Assembly: GCA_018661465.1 (NCBI GenBank)
Contig: JABJIC010000035.1
Span: forward strand, 16,489-80,488
Origin: Gammaproteobacteria bacterium
GTDB lineage: Bacteria > Pseudomonadota > Gammaproteobacteria > Pseudomonadales > Pseudohongiellaceae
DNA length: 64,000 nucleotides
Direction: 5' to 3'
Within the stretch, counting starts at the first letter, position 1. Each line of letters begins with the position of its first letter. This document shows, piece by piece, positions 1 through 8,795 of the stretch. The position numbers and the translations under genes were made by a program. Below the pieces are notes generated by a model, which was given only the letters and a program-made list of their open reading frames with translations, did not search any database and was not told the DNA's origin.

Positions 1-2
1 TT

Positions 3-743
3 TGTGTTTACCTGGGTAAGATTGAAGAAATTCGACAAAACTGGAAACTGATTTTTACTCTGAGTCTGTGCAATATGACCTTGCCATTCTGTCTGCTGGC
101 CTACGCAGTTCTTAGTATAAATGCAGGCTTGGCTTCAATACTGAATGCGACAGTTCCGTTCTTCACCGCCCTTGTTGCCTATATCATGTGGTCCCAGAAG
201 CTATCAATATCCGCAGTGATAGGAATGTTGGTAGGTTTTGCTGGTGTAAGCGCCCTGGTGCTGGATTCGGGGGGTTCGTCTCAGCCTACAGAAAATCTCT
301 TAGCAATTGGAGCAGCAGTTCTAGCTTCTCTGCTTTACGGGACTGCAGCAAATATCACTTACTACAAATTGTCTGCCGTAAGCGGCATTGCAGCTACAGT
401 TGGAGCGCTCGGATTTGCCAGCCTTGTGTTACTGCCTTTCGCAATAGTTCAGAAGCCAGAGCAAATGCCTACGGGAGCAGTATGGTTAAGTGTAATAGCA
501 CTTGGGGTTGTTTGTACTGGAGTGGCCTATTTGTTGTTTTACCGCCTCATATCAAGAATTGGCTCACACCGGGCAGTATCAACTACATTCCTTATCCCTC
601 CGTTTAGTATTTTGTGGGGGAGCATGTTCCTGGGTGAAGAGCTAACTATATCCATGGCTCTGGCTTGTCTTCTGGTTTTGGTAGGGGTCTACATAACCAC
701 GGGTAGATATTCGGCACTGTTTTCAGTCAAAAAACAGCATTAA
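3..743 (+). CDS. EamA-family (DMT) transporter, 5' end outside window
   Basis: The frame is open from the window edge, so the start lies upstream; 246 residues are visible of the roughly 290-300 usual for the family. The visible part is a run of hydrophobic helices in the two-fold repeated EamA pattern; the second repeat begins near the segment ENLLAIGAAVLASLLYG. The family moves metabolites such as amino acids across the inner membrane, but the substrate cannot be told from sequence. The C-terminus is short and basic (ending KKQH), as is common. The next gene on the same strand begins about 140-175 nt downstream with a palindrome between them, so they are probably separate units. Confidence 0.9.
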   Translation, partial: CVYLGKIEEIRQNWKLIFTLSLCNMTLPFCLLAYAVLSINAGLASILNATVPFFTALVAYIMWSQKLSISAVIGMLVGFAGVSALVLDSGGSSQPTENLLAIGAAVLASLLYGTAANITYYKLSAVSGIAATVGALGFASLVLLPFAIVQKPEQMPTGAVWLSVIALGVVCTGVAYLLFYRLISRIGSHRAVSTTFLIPPFSILWGSMFLGEELTISMALACLLVLVGVYITTGRYSALFSVKKQH

Positions 744-754
744 AAACAATTGGA

Positions 755-769
755 TACACAAATTGTGTA
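755..769. promoter_or_regulatory. 15-nt perfect palindrome, possible operator
   Basis: The sequence TACACAAATTGTGTA is an inverted repeat of two 7-nt arms around one central base. It lies 11 nt after the transporter stop and about 110 nt before the pilus-type ATPase start. The stem is too short and lacks a T-run, so a terminator is unlikely. A dimeric repressor site for the downstream gene is possible but not shown. Confidence 0.3.
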
Positions 770-879
770 GGTCTAAAATACCTGATAGAGTACTTAGTCA
801 GTTCTGAATCTGGATGTCTAATTATTTGATCTGGTCGATTAAAGCGTCTTAACGAAATTGGGATAATTAACTCCATCAC

Positions 880-2214
880 ATGCAGAATGAACAAAACAAA
901 GAAGGACACGAGGTGATCATGCAGAGCGAATCTGCCGTTGAGGTTGAAACCCCGGAAGAAGAAGTCGAGGTTGAAGAAGAAGAGACTCAATCTCCAGGCC
1001 AAATGAAGATTGATCTACAACCACCCCCTTTTTCTGAGGTTAATGAAGGTCCTGAGTATTCAAATACTTCGGTGACCATTGAACTGAACAACAGTACCCG
1101 GACCAAGGGTAAGCTGCTGCAGTTTGATGCTGCGACTGAATCAATTAAGATCATAGAGCCCCGCGCTGCCTCTCCCACTGAAATTTTGATGAACACCATC
1201 AAATTCCTTCGTCTTGAAAAGCCTTATCAATTAATGCTGGACCCGGACAATCCCGCTGAAGCGAGAAAAGGTCTGGATGTCGATACTGACGCCAGAAGCT
1301 TCGAAGTTTTCTTTAAGGATCGTACCGAGATTACTGGCAAGACTTATGGCTCCAGAAATGACAAGAACGGTGTGCATTTTTATGAGCAAACGAAAGTAGG
1401 GCGCAAGTGGCGCTACTGTACGCACCTATTTGTATCAAACACGGCAATCGAAAATCACATTATCGGTGGTCAAATTGGTGACATGCTGGTTCAAGAGAAG
1501 CAGATCTCTAAAGATGCTTTGGACTCAGCTCTTCAAGACCAGCAACAAGAACGTTCACGGCTTATCGGTGACTATCTTATAAATCAGAAGATTGTAGATG
1601 CCGATGAATTGGAGAACGCGCTGTCGCGACAAAAGAATATGCCCAATCTTAAATTGGGAGAGATTCTTCTATCTGAGGATCTCGTTACCGAGGCTCAGTT
1701 ACAGGAAGCGTTAAAAGAGCAGAAGAAAAAGAGAAAGAGTGCTCTCGGTGAAATTCTTGTAGATAAAGGTGTTATTGATAAGAACGAAATTCAACAAAGC
1801 CTTGCTAAGAAGCTAGGTATTCCTTTCGTAAATCTTAGAGAATTTATCGTAGATCCGGATGTAATTAGAGTTCTCACCGCTGCGGTGGCATTCAAGCACA
1901 AAGTTGTTCCCATGTACGTGTATGAAGGGAAGATCGTTGTAGCCATTGAAAATCCGATGGACTGGCAAGTCACTGATGCCCTCAGCTTTAATATCAATAA
2001 ATACGTAGAGCCAGTGATGGCCTCTGCTGAAGATATTAATTGGGCGCTACAATTCTATTACACTTCTGAAGATATCGAAGACACGATCGGAGATTACGAT
2101 GAGGATTTAGAGACTCTAGAAACTGAGGATGATTCCTTTGATGCATCGATATTCTCGGCAGTAGAAACCTCTCAGGTAACGATAATGTCGTCGTTCGAAT
2201 CGTTAACAAAATAA
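880..2214 (+). pseudogene. PilB/MshE/GspE-type ATPase, N-terminal part before an apparent frameshift
   Basis: This is the N-terminal portion of a type IV pilus or type II secretion assembly ATPase. Residues 20-36 are very acidic. About 60-190 holds two beta-rich segments resembling small barrel domains. Residues 199-318 form four repeats with exact 30-residue spacing, each starting (I/L)G(D/E)xL. Residues 319-392 then match the usual MshEN/GSPII_E N-domain. An alternative start at 919 has a GAGGTG motif just upstream and may be the real one. Near 2175 the homologous reading moves to the -1 frame: the frame beginning GAT at 2181 encodes DNVVVRIVNKIIEDAH, the expected continuation into the ATPase core. 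The frame written here ends at 2214 in unrelated residues. No slippery heptamer is evident, so a one-base loss or a sequence error is more likely than programmed shifting. Confidence 0.75.
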
Positions 2215-3428
2215 TTGAAGACGCCCATCGTCAAAAAGTATCGGATGTCCATATCGAACCAGGTATGGGAAAGCAGAAAGTAGTTGTGCGTTTCAGAAAA
2301 GATGGTGTTCTCTCAACTTACTATAAGTTTCCAGCAAAGTATCGTGCAGTATTCGTATCCAGAATCAAGGTTATGGCACATCTGGACATATCCAATAAGA
2401 ATAACCCTCAGGACGGAAAAATTAATTTTCGCCATTTTGCTCCAATCGATATTGAGCTTCGTGTAGCAACTATTCCTACGGCTGGCGGCATAGAAGATGT
2501 TGTAATTCGTATTCTTAGTGGCGGAAAGTGCATGCCGGTTAATGCCATCGGTTTGAGTAGTAATAATTTAGATCGCTTGCTCGACAGCGTTTCGAGGCCC
2601 CACGGATTGTTTTTGGTGTGCGGCCCTACTGGTTCTGGTAAGAGTACAACCCTTCATTCTGTTCTTAATTATCTTAATGCTACTGAGCGCAAGATATGGA
2701 CGGCAGAAGATCCAGTGGAAATAACACAGCAGGGTCTTCGTCAGGTCGAAGTTAATGAAAAGGTCGGAATGACATTTTCCAAGGCCATGCGGGCATTCCT
2801 CCGAGCAGATCCTGACATCATAATGATCGGCGAGATGCGAGATTCGGAAACAGCTTCTGTGGCAATTGAAGCTTCGTTGACTGGTCACCTAGTGTTATCT
2901 ACGCTGCACACCAATAGTGCAGCGGAGAGTATTGTTCGATTACTCGATATGGACATGGACCCGTTTAACTTTGCGGATGCTCTAACAGGAATTTTGTCCC
3001 AGAGGCTCGTAAAAACTCTCTGTACCTCCTGTAAAAAGCCATATCATCCTGAAGACAGGGAATTAGAATTTTTGGCTGTTGAGTATTGTCGAGAGGCTGT
3101 CCCTGATGGCTCTCGCGCAGATCCAAAAGAAGAAGATGTTCTTAGTCAGCTCTCAGAGTGGAAGACTTTATATACTCAGAAAGATGAATTTACTTTGTAT
3201 AAGTCGCCAGGTTGCCTTGATTGTCTGGAAACCGGATATCGTGGCAGAATGGGTGTTCATGAATTAATTATGAGTACGCCGGAAATCAAGAAAATGATTC
3301 TGCGCAGAGCGCCTGCTTCTGAAATTCATTATGCTGCCATTACCACTGGTATGCGAACTCGCAAGCAGGATGGTATTGAAAAGATTCTTCTTGGATATAC
3401 TGACTACACTCAGATCCGTACTCTTTAG
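2181..3428 (+). pseudogene. PilB/MshE/GspE-type ATPase, catalytic part after the frameshift
   Basis: This is the ATPase core that powers pilus extension or pseudopilus assembly. The stretch before the first ATG at 2265 encodes conserved family sequence (VRIVNKIIEDAH, SDVHIEP), so the part starting at 2265 is not a complete gene. Counting from 2265, the Walker A motif GPTGSGKST is at residues 120-128. The Asp box/Walker B region follows (LRADPDIIMIGEMRDSETA), then the His box (TGHLVLSTLHTNSA). Two CxxC pairs (CTSC and CLDC) form the zinc site typical of GspE/PilB. The reading frame is intact to its stop, which suggests a recent lesion or a base-calling error. A strong terminator follows. Confidence 0.8.
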
Positions 3429-3492
3429 AGCACTTCGATTCGATCGGGCTTATCCTGATCCGGTAGTATTTTCACAATATAGTTAAGCAAAT

Positions 3493-3529
3493 AAAAAGCC
3501 CGATCACTTTATAAGTGATCGGGCTTTTT
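3493..3529. terminator. Bidirectional rho-independent terminator
   Basis: A perfect 17-bp stem (arms 3493-3509 and 3513-3529) with a 3-nt loop starts with five A and ends with five T, so it works on both strands. It separates the ATPase gene (+) from the convergent quinoprotein gene (-). Confidence 0.95.
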
Positions 3530-3582
3530 ATTAAACTAAAGTATTTAGACACGTGTTCTAAAACGCGTATCTAAAACACAGC

Positions 3583-5604
3583 TTAGTGGGCTCTGCCACC
3601 AACTTCTTCATCGCTTGGCAATGCCATTGCTGTTAGCGAAGATCCAGTCTGCAACATAATGAATTGCCTACCTTCGTGCACCCATGAGCTCATGCCGTAT
3701 CGGCTTCTAGCAGGTACTTCGATTTCTGCTTCGATGTTTCCGCTAGCCTTATTAATAGCATAAAGCATTGGAGTGCCATCAGTAGCAGTATCAGAGTAAA
3801 CCAGCATATTTTTAGTAACTACCATAGGTACCAGATTGCCAGTTCCTGTATTTCCGATATCGATGCCCTGAAGTGCGGGGTTATTAGCTACCCGTGCTGG
3901 AGTTTCTCCTGTTGGAATCATCCAGGCATGCTCGCCGGTGTTCATGTCGATAGCAGTAATACGGCTATAGGGTGGCTTATACAGGGGTATGCCAGCTGGG
4001 TGACGAGGTGCTCCTGCACCTGGGCCGTTGGCATATTGAGAATAAGTTACACCGGTAGGCTCTGCATATTGTGTGTCAGCTTCTTCACCTGGAACCAGTT
4101 GAACGGCGCTACAGGCAGTGTGAGAAGAGACATAGAGGTAGCCCGAAACCGGGTCGGCAACCGGAGGAGCCGTGATATTTGCACCACCACCACCACCTGG
4201 GCAGAGCATCATGCCACGCTTGCCCAAATCGTTGTCTCGATGAAGAGGTGGCAGAAACAATGGCCCGATTTGATAGTCAGCCAAGGCTGTAATAGCTTGC
4301 TGACGCAACTCGGGTGTCCAATCAACCAGATCGTTTATAGCGAGGCCCTGCACATCAAAGGCAGCAGGCTTGCTTGGGAATGGTTGTGTTGCAGATAGCA
4401 CCTCACCTGGCACCAGCGATTGTGTGACTGGTCGATCAATCATTGGCCACAAAGGCTCGCCAGTCAGACGGTTGAACGCATAGACGAAACTCTGCTTGGT
4501 AACCTGAGCAATGGCAGGAACTTTACCTTGGCCCGGCATATCGAGATCAAGCAGCACTGGAGCTGTTGGGTTGTCATAGTTCCAGATATCGTGTTTCACA
4601 GTCTGGTAGTGCCAGCGTCGTTCACCGGTAGTGGCGTCAAGAGCTATTACGCTAGTTCCGTACAGGTTGTCACCCGGTCGAAATCCACCGTAGTAGTCGA
4701 TGGTCGCGCCATTAGTTGGAATGTAAACCAGGTTGTTCTCAACGTCAGCCGAGATTGGTGCCCAGGAAGAAACATCGCCAGTCCACTGCCAAGCATCGTT
4801 TTCCCAGGTTTCATGGCCATACTCACCTGGCTTGGGGATTACGTTGAATTTCCATTTTAATGCACCGGTTCGCGCATCATAGGCGAGAATGTCACCAGGA
4901 ACGTTTTCAATTCTTGACTGGTTATAACCTTGTTCAGCTGAGTTGCCTACGATAACTGTATCGTTAACAACGATCGGCGGAGAGGAGCCAGTGATGTATC
5001 CTCGTTCAAGAGGAATACCTTCGTATGGATCGTAAGGATGACCGAGGTCAGCCAGTAGATCTACGACACCAGTTTCCGGAAAGCCGTCGATTGGAACGGC
5101 GCTACCGAAACCATCAAGAGGGGCGCCAGTCTCAGCATCGAGAGCTGTGAGGAAGAAGCCTGGAGTAATCATGTAGATTACGCCGCGTCCATCCACCTCT
5201 GCATAGCCGATACCTTTACCGTAGTCGGCTCGCATGGAATATTCCCAGCGACCGGTATTTGGTAGTCGATAAGACCAGAGAGTTTCACCACTTTTGGGAT
5301 CAATCGCTACTACGTGGCGGCGTGAGCCGGCAACAGTATAAAGAGTTCCATTGATATAGCTGGGAGTAGAGCGTCCGCTCACTGCTCCCAATGTAGCTCC
5401 ATCCCACTCCCAGGCTACTTCCAGATCTCCGAAATTTTCGACTGTGATCTGGTCGGCTTCTGTATAGCGGGTGTGAGCGAAATCATTTCCAAGGGTAGTC
5501 CATTCAACTGTGTCCTGAGCTTGCAGCGTAGCTGCGCCCAGAATGAATGGCCCCAGTAATAAGATCTGTGACACACGTTTGATGATATTTGGGATTATTC
5601 TCAT
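3583..5604 (-). CDS. Periplasmic PQQ-type quinoprotein dehydrogenase
   Basis: The protein is a beta-propeller dehydrogenase of the family that uses pyrroloquinoline quinone and oxidises sugars or alcohols in the periplasm. From the start at 5604 it has 673 residues. A hydrophobic signal peptide ends near ATLQAQ, followed by the typical opening WTTLGNDFAHTRYTEADQI. Propeller repeats include YDARTGALKWKF and LDATTGERRWHY. The segment HDIWNYDNPTAPVL matches the membrane glucose dehydrogenase type. The N-terminal membrane anchor of that enzyme is absent, so this is probably soluble. The start at 5604 is preferred to 5679 because GAGG lies just upstream and the signal peptide then begins at MRIIP. 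The substrate is unknown, and no pqq biosynthesis gene is in the window. Confidence 0.88.
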   Translation of the reverse strand: MRIIPNIIKRVSQILLLGPFILGAATLQAQDTVEWTTLGNDFAHTRYTEADQITVENFGDLEVAWEWDGATLGAVSGRSTPSYINGTLYTVAGSRRHVVAIDPKSGETLWSYRLPNTGRWEYSMRADYGKGIGYAEVDGRGVIYMITPGFFLTALDAETGAPLDGFGSAVPIDGFPETGVVDLLADLGHPYDPYEGIPLERGYITGSSPPIVVNDTVIVGNSAEQGYNQSRIENVPGDILAYDARTGALKWKFNVIPKPGEYGHETWENDAWQWTGDVSSWAPISADVENNLVYIPTNGATIDYYGGFRPGDNLYGTSVIALDATTGERRWHYQTVKHDIWNYDNPTAPVLLDLDMPGQGKVPAIAQVTKQSFVYAFNRLTGEPLWPMIDRPVTQSLVPGEVLSATQPFPSKPAAFDVQGLAINDLVDWTPELRQQAITALADYQIGPLFLPPLHRDNDLGKRGMMLCPGGGGGANITAPPVADPVSGYLYVSSHTACSAVQLVPGEEADTQYAEPTGVTYSQYANGPGAGAPRHPAGIPLYKPPYSRITAIDMNTGEHAWMIPTGETPARVANNPALQGIDIGNTGTGNLVPMVVTKNMLVYSDTATDGTPMLYAINKASGNIEAEIEVPARSRYGMSSWVHEGRQFIMLQTGSSLTAMALPSDEEVGGRAH

Positions 5605-6029
5605 TTCTTGCCTCATTGAGATATTGTTATTCGAATGCTGTTTTGCACTGATGGCGAGCATGGGAATCTGACTATCCACACCGAGTTTGACTCCGGCCCC
5701 CTAAAATACTCAGATAAAACAACATGTTACAATCCAATAACAGAGGCTGAATGAATATGCTTCACCACCACCAGAGGCTACCGGAAGCGTCGAGCTTTGT
5801 CTATTAAGAAACACCTCTATTCTGAGTAGCTAAAAAGCCTTGAAAGCCGCTATCTGCCTAGGATTGAAGAGAATTGGATTAGCCTCCTTTTGGTGTTTTC
5901 AAGGTGGCTATTCAGTCCTTCTTCAGACCCAGAACTGCAGCAAGGATCATCTGGCAGTTTTTATCACTGCTATTGTTCCAGTACAGTCCGATAACAGTCA
6001 TACAACACAAGCTTGAGGTGGAAGTAGAA
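5605..6029. other. Intergenic stretch between divergent quinoprotein and GST genes
   Basis: These 425 bases separate divergently read genes and should contain promoters for both. I see no convincing -35/-10 pair, repeat or conserved small ORF. In-frame upstream extensions of both neighbouring genes exist but lack conserved sequence. Confidence 0.5.
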
Positions 6030-6689
6030 TTGAAACTAGTCATCGGAAATAAAAACTACTCGTCGTGGTCCATGAGGCCCTGGATTCTTCTAAAATATTT
6101 TGATGTTGATTTTGAAGAGATATCGGTGGATCTCTTTGTTGATGGATATGATGACGAACTGGCAAAATTCTCACCCCACGGCAAGGTTCCGGTTCTGTTA
6201 GATGGTGAGCACAGGATTTGGGATTCTCTGGCTATCTGCGAATACGTCTCCGAAAAGTATCTTTCCGGTGCGGCACTACCAGAGGAGCTACACGCCCGTG
6301 CGCGCTGTCGAAGCTATTGCAGCGAAATGCACAGTGGCTTTCATTCCATAAGAAATGAATTACCTATGAATTGCCGTGCTCAGCGTCTTGTTGAATTCAG
6401 TGCAGGCTCTCTGGCTGATATCAAGCGGATTGATACGCTCTGGATGGAGGCTCGGAGTAAAGTGGAAGCAGAAGGAGAATACCTATTCGGTGATTTTTCC
6501 TTAGCGGATTGTCTCTACGCTCCAGTAGTGATGCGTTTTCATTGTTATAGGGCTTCTTTATCGGAAGTCAGTCAGCGGTATATGCAGGCTATTTTGGATA
6601 ATTCGGCAGTAAGAAACTGGTGTGAGGAGGCTCGAGCAGAAACTCAAATTCTGCCAGATTTCGAGATTGGGACAGAAATATCAGACTGA
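6030..6689 (+). CDS. Glutathione S-transferase family protein (YfcF-like)
   Basis: The product is a cytosolic thioredoxin-fold transferase, 219 residues from a TTG start at 6030. The opening KLVIGNKNYSSWSMRPWI is characteristic of the YfcF-like GST subgroup, with the likely glutathione-activating serine in SSWSMRPW. KVPVLLDG and the downstream DSLAICEYV form the glutathione-binding segment. A helical C-terminal domain contains the FGDFSLADC motif. The TTG start is chosen because GAGGTGG lies 8-9 nt upstream and homology begins exactly there; the longer reading from 5904 adds a non-conserved leader. The substrate is unknown. Confidence 0.88.
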   Translation: MKLVIGNKNYSSWSMRPWILLKYFDVDFEEISVDLFVDGYDDELAKFSPHGKVPVLLDGEHRIWDSLAICEYVSEKYLSGAALPEELHARARCRSYCSEMHSGFHSIRNELPMNCRAQRLVEFSAGSLADIKRIDTLWMEARSKVEAEGEYLFGDFSLADCLYAPVVMRFHCYRASLSEVSQRYMQAILDNSAVRNWCEEARAETQILPDFEIGTEISD

Positions 6690-6881
6690 TTCTATGATTT
6701 TTGCTCATTTGCGGGAATATTGCCTCAAGCCATCGGATTATCTGGTGTTAATCCCCCATATTTAGTTAATTTCTCTTAAAGAATACCGATACAAATGACT
6801 AGAGCTGGTTTTTTATCAGGCCTTCGTGGTGTTTGCTGAAAAACCAATTTATTCATCGGCTAACGGCAGGGGTCATGCTAA

Positions 6882-7067
6882 ATGTATCTGGATTATTATT
6901 CCCTGGATCGGCATCCATTTCGTATTACTCCGGATACTTCGCTGTTCTTTGCTGGTGGCAATCAGGGCAGAGGCGTTGTTCTCGACGCCATGCTATTTGC
7001 CATTGAAAATGGAGAAGGTATTCTCAAAGTGGTGGGGGAAGTTGGTAGTGGTAAGACTATGCTCTGA
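6882..7067 (+). pseudogene. N-terminal fragment of MshM/ExeA-type AAA ATPase
   Basis: The first 61 residues of an ATPase from MSHA pilus or exe-type secretion loci are present. MYLDYYSLDRHPFRITPD is the typical N-terminus, and GEVGSGKTML is the Walker A motif. The frame ends three bases after MLC would be expected, and the following DNA belongs to a pilin-like gene in another frame. About three quarters of the ATPase is missing, including Walker B. The gene has a plausible ribosome site (CAGGGG) upstream. Either a deletion fused two pilus genes here or the assembly joined two distant loci. Confidence 0.8.
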
Positions 7068-7501
7068 CTGCACGGGGAGCAAGCTGGGCTGCTGTTAGCG
7101 CCGGTGACGCTGACGGGCGCCTAGAAGTTGCGACAAATGCCGCATTCACAGGTACAGGCGAGTCTGGTGCATTCTGGCAGCAGCTGAAGGCAGCGGGCTT
7201 TATTTCTGGAAACCCGGCAGATGTAGGCCGTCTTGCACTTCCTACTAACTCCTGGGGTGGTGTAATGGGAATTCTTGCATCGAATATGGGTGGCAACCTG
7301 ACAGGTACCAAGGTTTGTTTGAGCCAGGTTCCTGGTTCTGCTGCTATCTCTATCGATGGTGAGCTGGATGATGGCCTGGGTGCTACAGGACGCTTAAGAG
7401 CTACTCAAGGAACTGGTGGTACTAACACTAATCCTTCCAATACAGCTCTTGCGACACCTTATTCTGAAGACAATGTATATACTCTTTGTTACAGGATATA
7501 A
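7055..7501 (+). pseudogene. C-terminal part of a type IV pilin-like protein
   Basis: Frame 2 is open from 7055 to 7501 without its own N-terminus. It encodes ALTARGASWAAVSAGDADGR followed by a globular pilin-like region with FWQQLKAAGFISG. Two cysteines near the end (TKVCLSQ and YTLCYRI) could form the usual C-terminal pilin disulphide loop. The prepilin leader (G-FTLIE) and the hydrophobic helix are absent. The first in-frame ATG (7265) is internal, so this is a 3' remnant and not a small gene. It is followed by a good terminator, as expected for a pilin gene end. Confidence 0.7.
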
Positions 7502-7580
7502 GTAGTTACAGAATAAAGGCTGGTTGATCTTTACAGCCAGTTCCCTAGCTAGATTTTTGGTTTAGTTAGAGAAAATGAGA

Positions 7581-7612
7581 AACCCGATTACTGCGAAGTG
7601 GTCGGGTTTTTT
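7581..7612 (+). terminator. Rho-independent terminator after the pilin remnant
   Basis: Arms AACCCGATTACT and AGTGGTCGGGTT form a 12-bp stem with G-U pairs around a GCGA tetraloop, followed by a run of six T interrupted only later. It ends the plus-strand pilin remnant and lies 25 nt before the convergent lspA-like stop codon. Confidence 0.88.
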
Positions 7613-7636
7613 CTTGTGTGTAGATTGTCGGTTCGT

Positions 7637-8155
7637 TTATTTCTCTAGATCAGTCTGCTTAGAGTCGAGAAAAAAGCTGTAAAAGAGAAGGGGCCAGATG
7701 CCTACATGAATCATTACATCTGCTGTATTGAATACATAGTTCCAATAGGGGATATGCTGTATATCGATGAAGTCGATAACACTACCATAGAGGAATCGGT
7801 CCAGGATATTACTGGCGCCACCTCCGACGACAAAAGCAAAGCAAACGTATTCGTGTCGCTTAATCGAAGCGCTTAACCAGAGATAGGCAATCACGGCTAG
7901 TAACAGACCAATGCTAATAGTTACGAACAGCCATCCCATTCCCTGAAGCATGCCAAACACACCACCATGATTCCTCACATGGGTAAAGTGTATAAGACTG
8001 CTTAGTTCTATTGTGGAGTTTTGAGGAATAGCACTATTGACCCAATAACCAATCGCCTGAGAAATACTTACGACAGATATTGAGATCAGGAAAAACAATC
8101 CTAGATTTAATGTTTTATTGTTTACTGAATTGTTTTTTATGGGATGAGTGCTCAC
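7637..8155 (-). CDS. lspA: Signal peptidase II (lipoprotein signal peptidase), divergent
   Basis: This is an inner-membrane aspartyl protease that removes signal peptides from lipidated prolipoproteins. The 172 residues hold four hydrophobic helices. Family signatures are FTHVRNHGGVFG, SNILDRFLYGSVIDFIDI and FNTADVMIHVG; the aspartates in ILDR and NTAD are the expected catalytic pair. Two conserved positions differ from the usual pattern: GxxGN becomes GGASN, and the NxGxAF motif reads NHGGVF. It is not next to ileS, its usual partner, so it may be a second copy. A 15-nt gap separates it from the upstream phosphatase gene, suggesting co-transcription. Confidence 0.85.
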   Translation of the reverse strand: MSTHPIKNNSVNNKTLNLGLFFLISISVVSISQAIGYWVNSAIPQNSTIELSSLIHFTHVRNHGGVFGMLQGMGWLFVTISIGLLLAVIAYLWLSASIKRHEYVCFAFVVGGGASNILDRFLYGSVIDFIDIQHIPYWNYVFNTADVMIHVGIWPLLFYSFFLDSKQTDLEK

Positions 8156-8170
8156 TGAATATTGATCCTG

Positions 8171-8785
8171 TTAACTGCCTTTGCTTATAGCTTGATCGGC
8201 ATATTGAAGTATTTCGCTACTGCCATCAGCTTTAAAACGAACGATGCTATGGGCACAATTGTGCATTAAGGGAGGCGCCCACAGCTCGTGCATCGACCTG
8301 CCTTCGACATGACTTAGGAATGCCTTGATTAACGCACCGTGGCTGACGATGGCTACTTGTTTCTGGGGGAACGCTTCGATCATAGGCGTTACCGCTCCAA
8401 CAGCTCTGTCTTGTAGATCGAAAAATGATTCTGCCCCCTCCACATTAAATAGATGAGGCTCCTCCCAGAAGTGTCGGTAGGAGTCGGGCTGCTGAACTTC
8501 TATATCAGCATAGAGATGTCCTTCCCATGGTCCCAGGAAAATTTCTCTAAGAGAATCAAGATACTCTATGTTTTGTTGGAACTGCGGAAAGGCATGTTCT
8601 GCCGTTTGTCGAGTTCTTTTTGAAGAGCTACAGAAAATTTTGTCGAATCTCAGCTGTGAAATTTTCTGACCTAAGCCCTTCGCTTGTTCTATGCCCAGTT
8701 CGGTTAATTCGGACTCGCTCTGACCCTGAACTCTGCGTTCTTCATTCCAGTTGGTTTGCCCGTGTCGTATTAAATGTAATTCCAT
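8171..8785 (-). CDS. Histidine phosphatase family protein
   Basis: The protein is a cytosolic phosphatase of the phosphoglycerate mutase-like fold, 204 residues. LIRHGQTNWNEE near the N-terminus carries the phosphorylated histidine. SSSKRTRQTAEHAF supplies the phosphate-binding arginine. IVSHGALIKAFL carries the second catalytic histidine. Small-molecule phosphatases such as alpha-ribazole phosphatase (CobC) and GpmB share this layout, and the substrate cannot be assigned. It lies 10 nt after glpK on the same strand, so the two are probably in one transcript. Confidence 0.85.
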   Translation of the reverse strand: MELHLIRHGQTNWNEERRVQGQSESELTELGIEQAKGLGQKISQLRFDKIFCSSSKRTRQTAEHAFPQFQQNIEYLDSLREIFLGPWEGHLYADIEVQQPDSYRHFWEEPHLFNVEGAESFFDLQDRAVGAVTPMIEAFPQKQVAIVSHGALIKAFLSHVEGRSMHELWAPPLMHNCAHSIVRFKADGSSEILQYADQAISKGS

Positions 8786-8795
8786 GATTTTGGAT

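Noticed and set aside
2170..2212. Programmed -1 frameshift in the pilus ATPase
   Set aside because: No X-XXY-YYZ heptamer or downstream stem-loop was seen near the switch point; a sequence error or mutation is simpler.
2265..3428. Independent small ATPase gene starting at 2265
   Set aside because: Conserved family sequence extends upstream of that ATG in the same frame, so the start is internal.
5605..6029. Longer N-terminus for the GST or quinoprotein
   Set aside because: The extra residues are not conserved, and better ribosome sites are at the chosen starts.
7265..7501. A 78-residue free-standing gene
   Set aside because: The frame is open upstream to 7055 with pilin-like sequence, so the ATG is internal.
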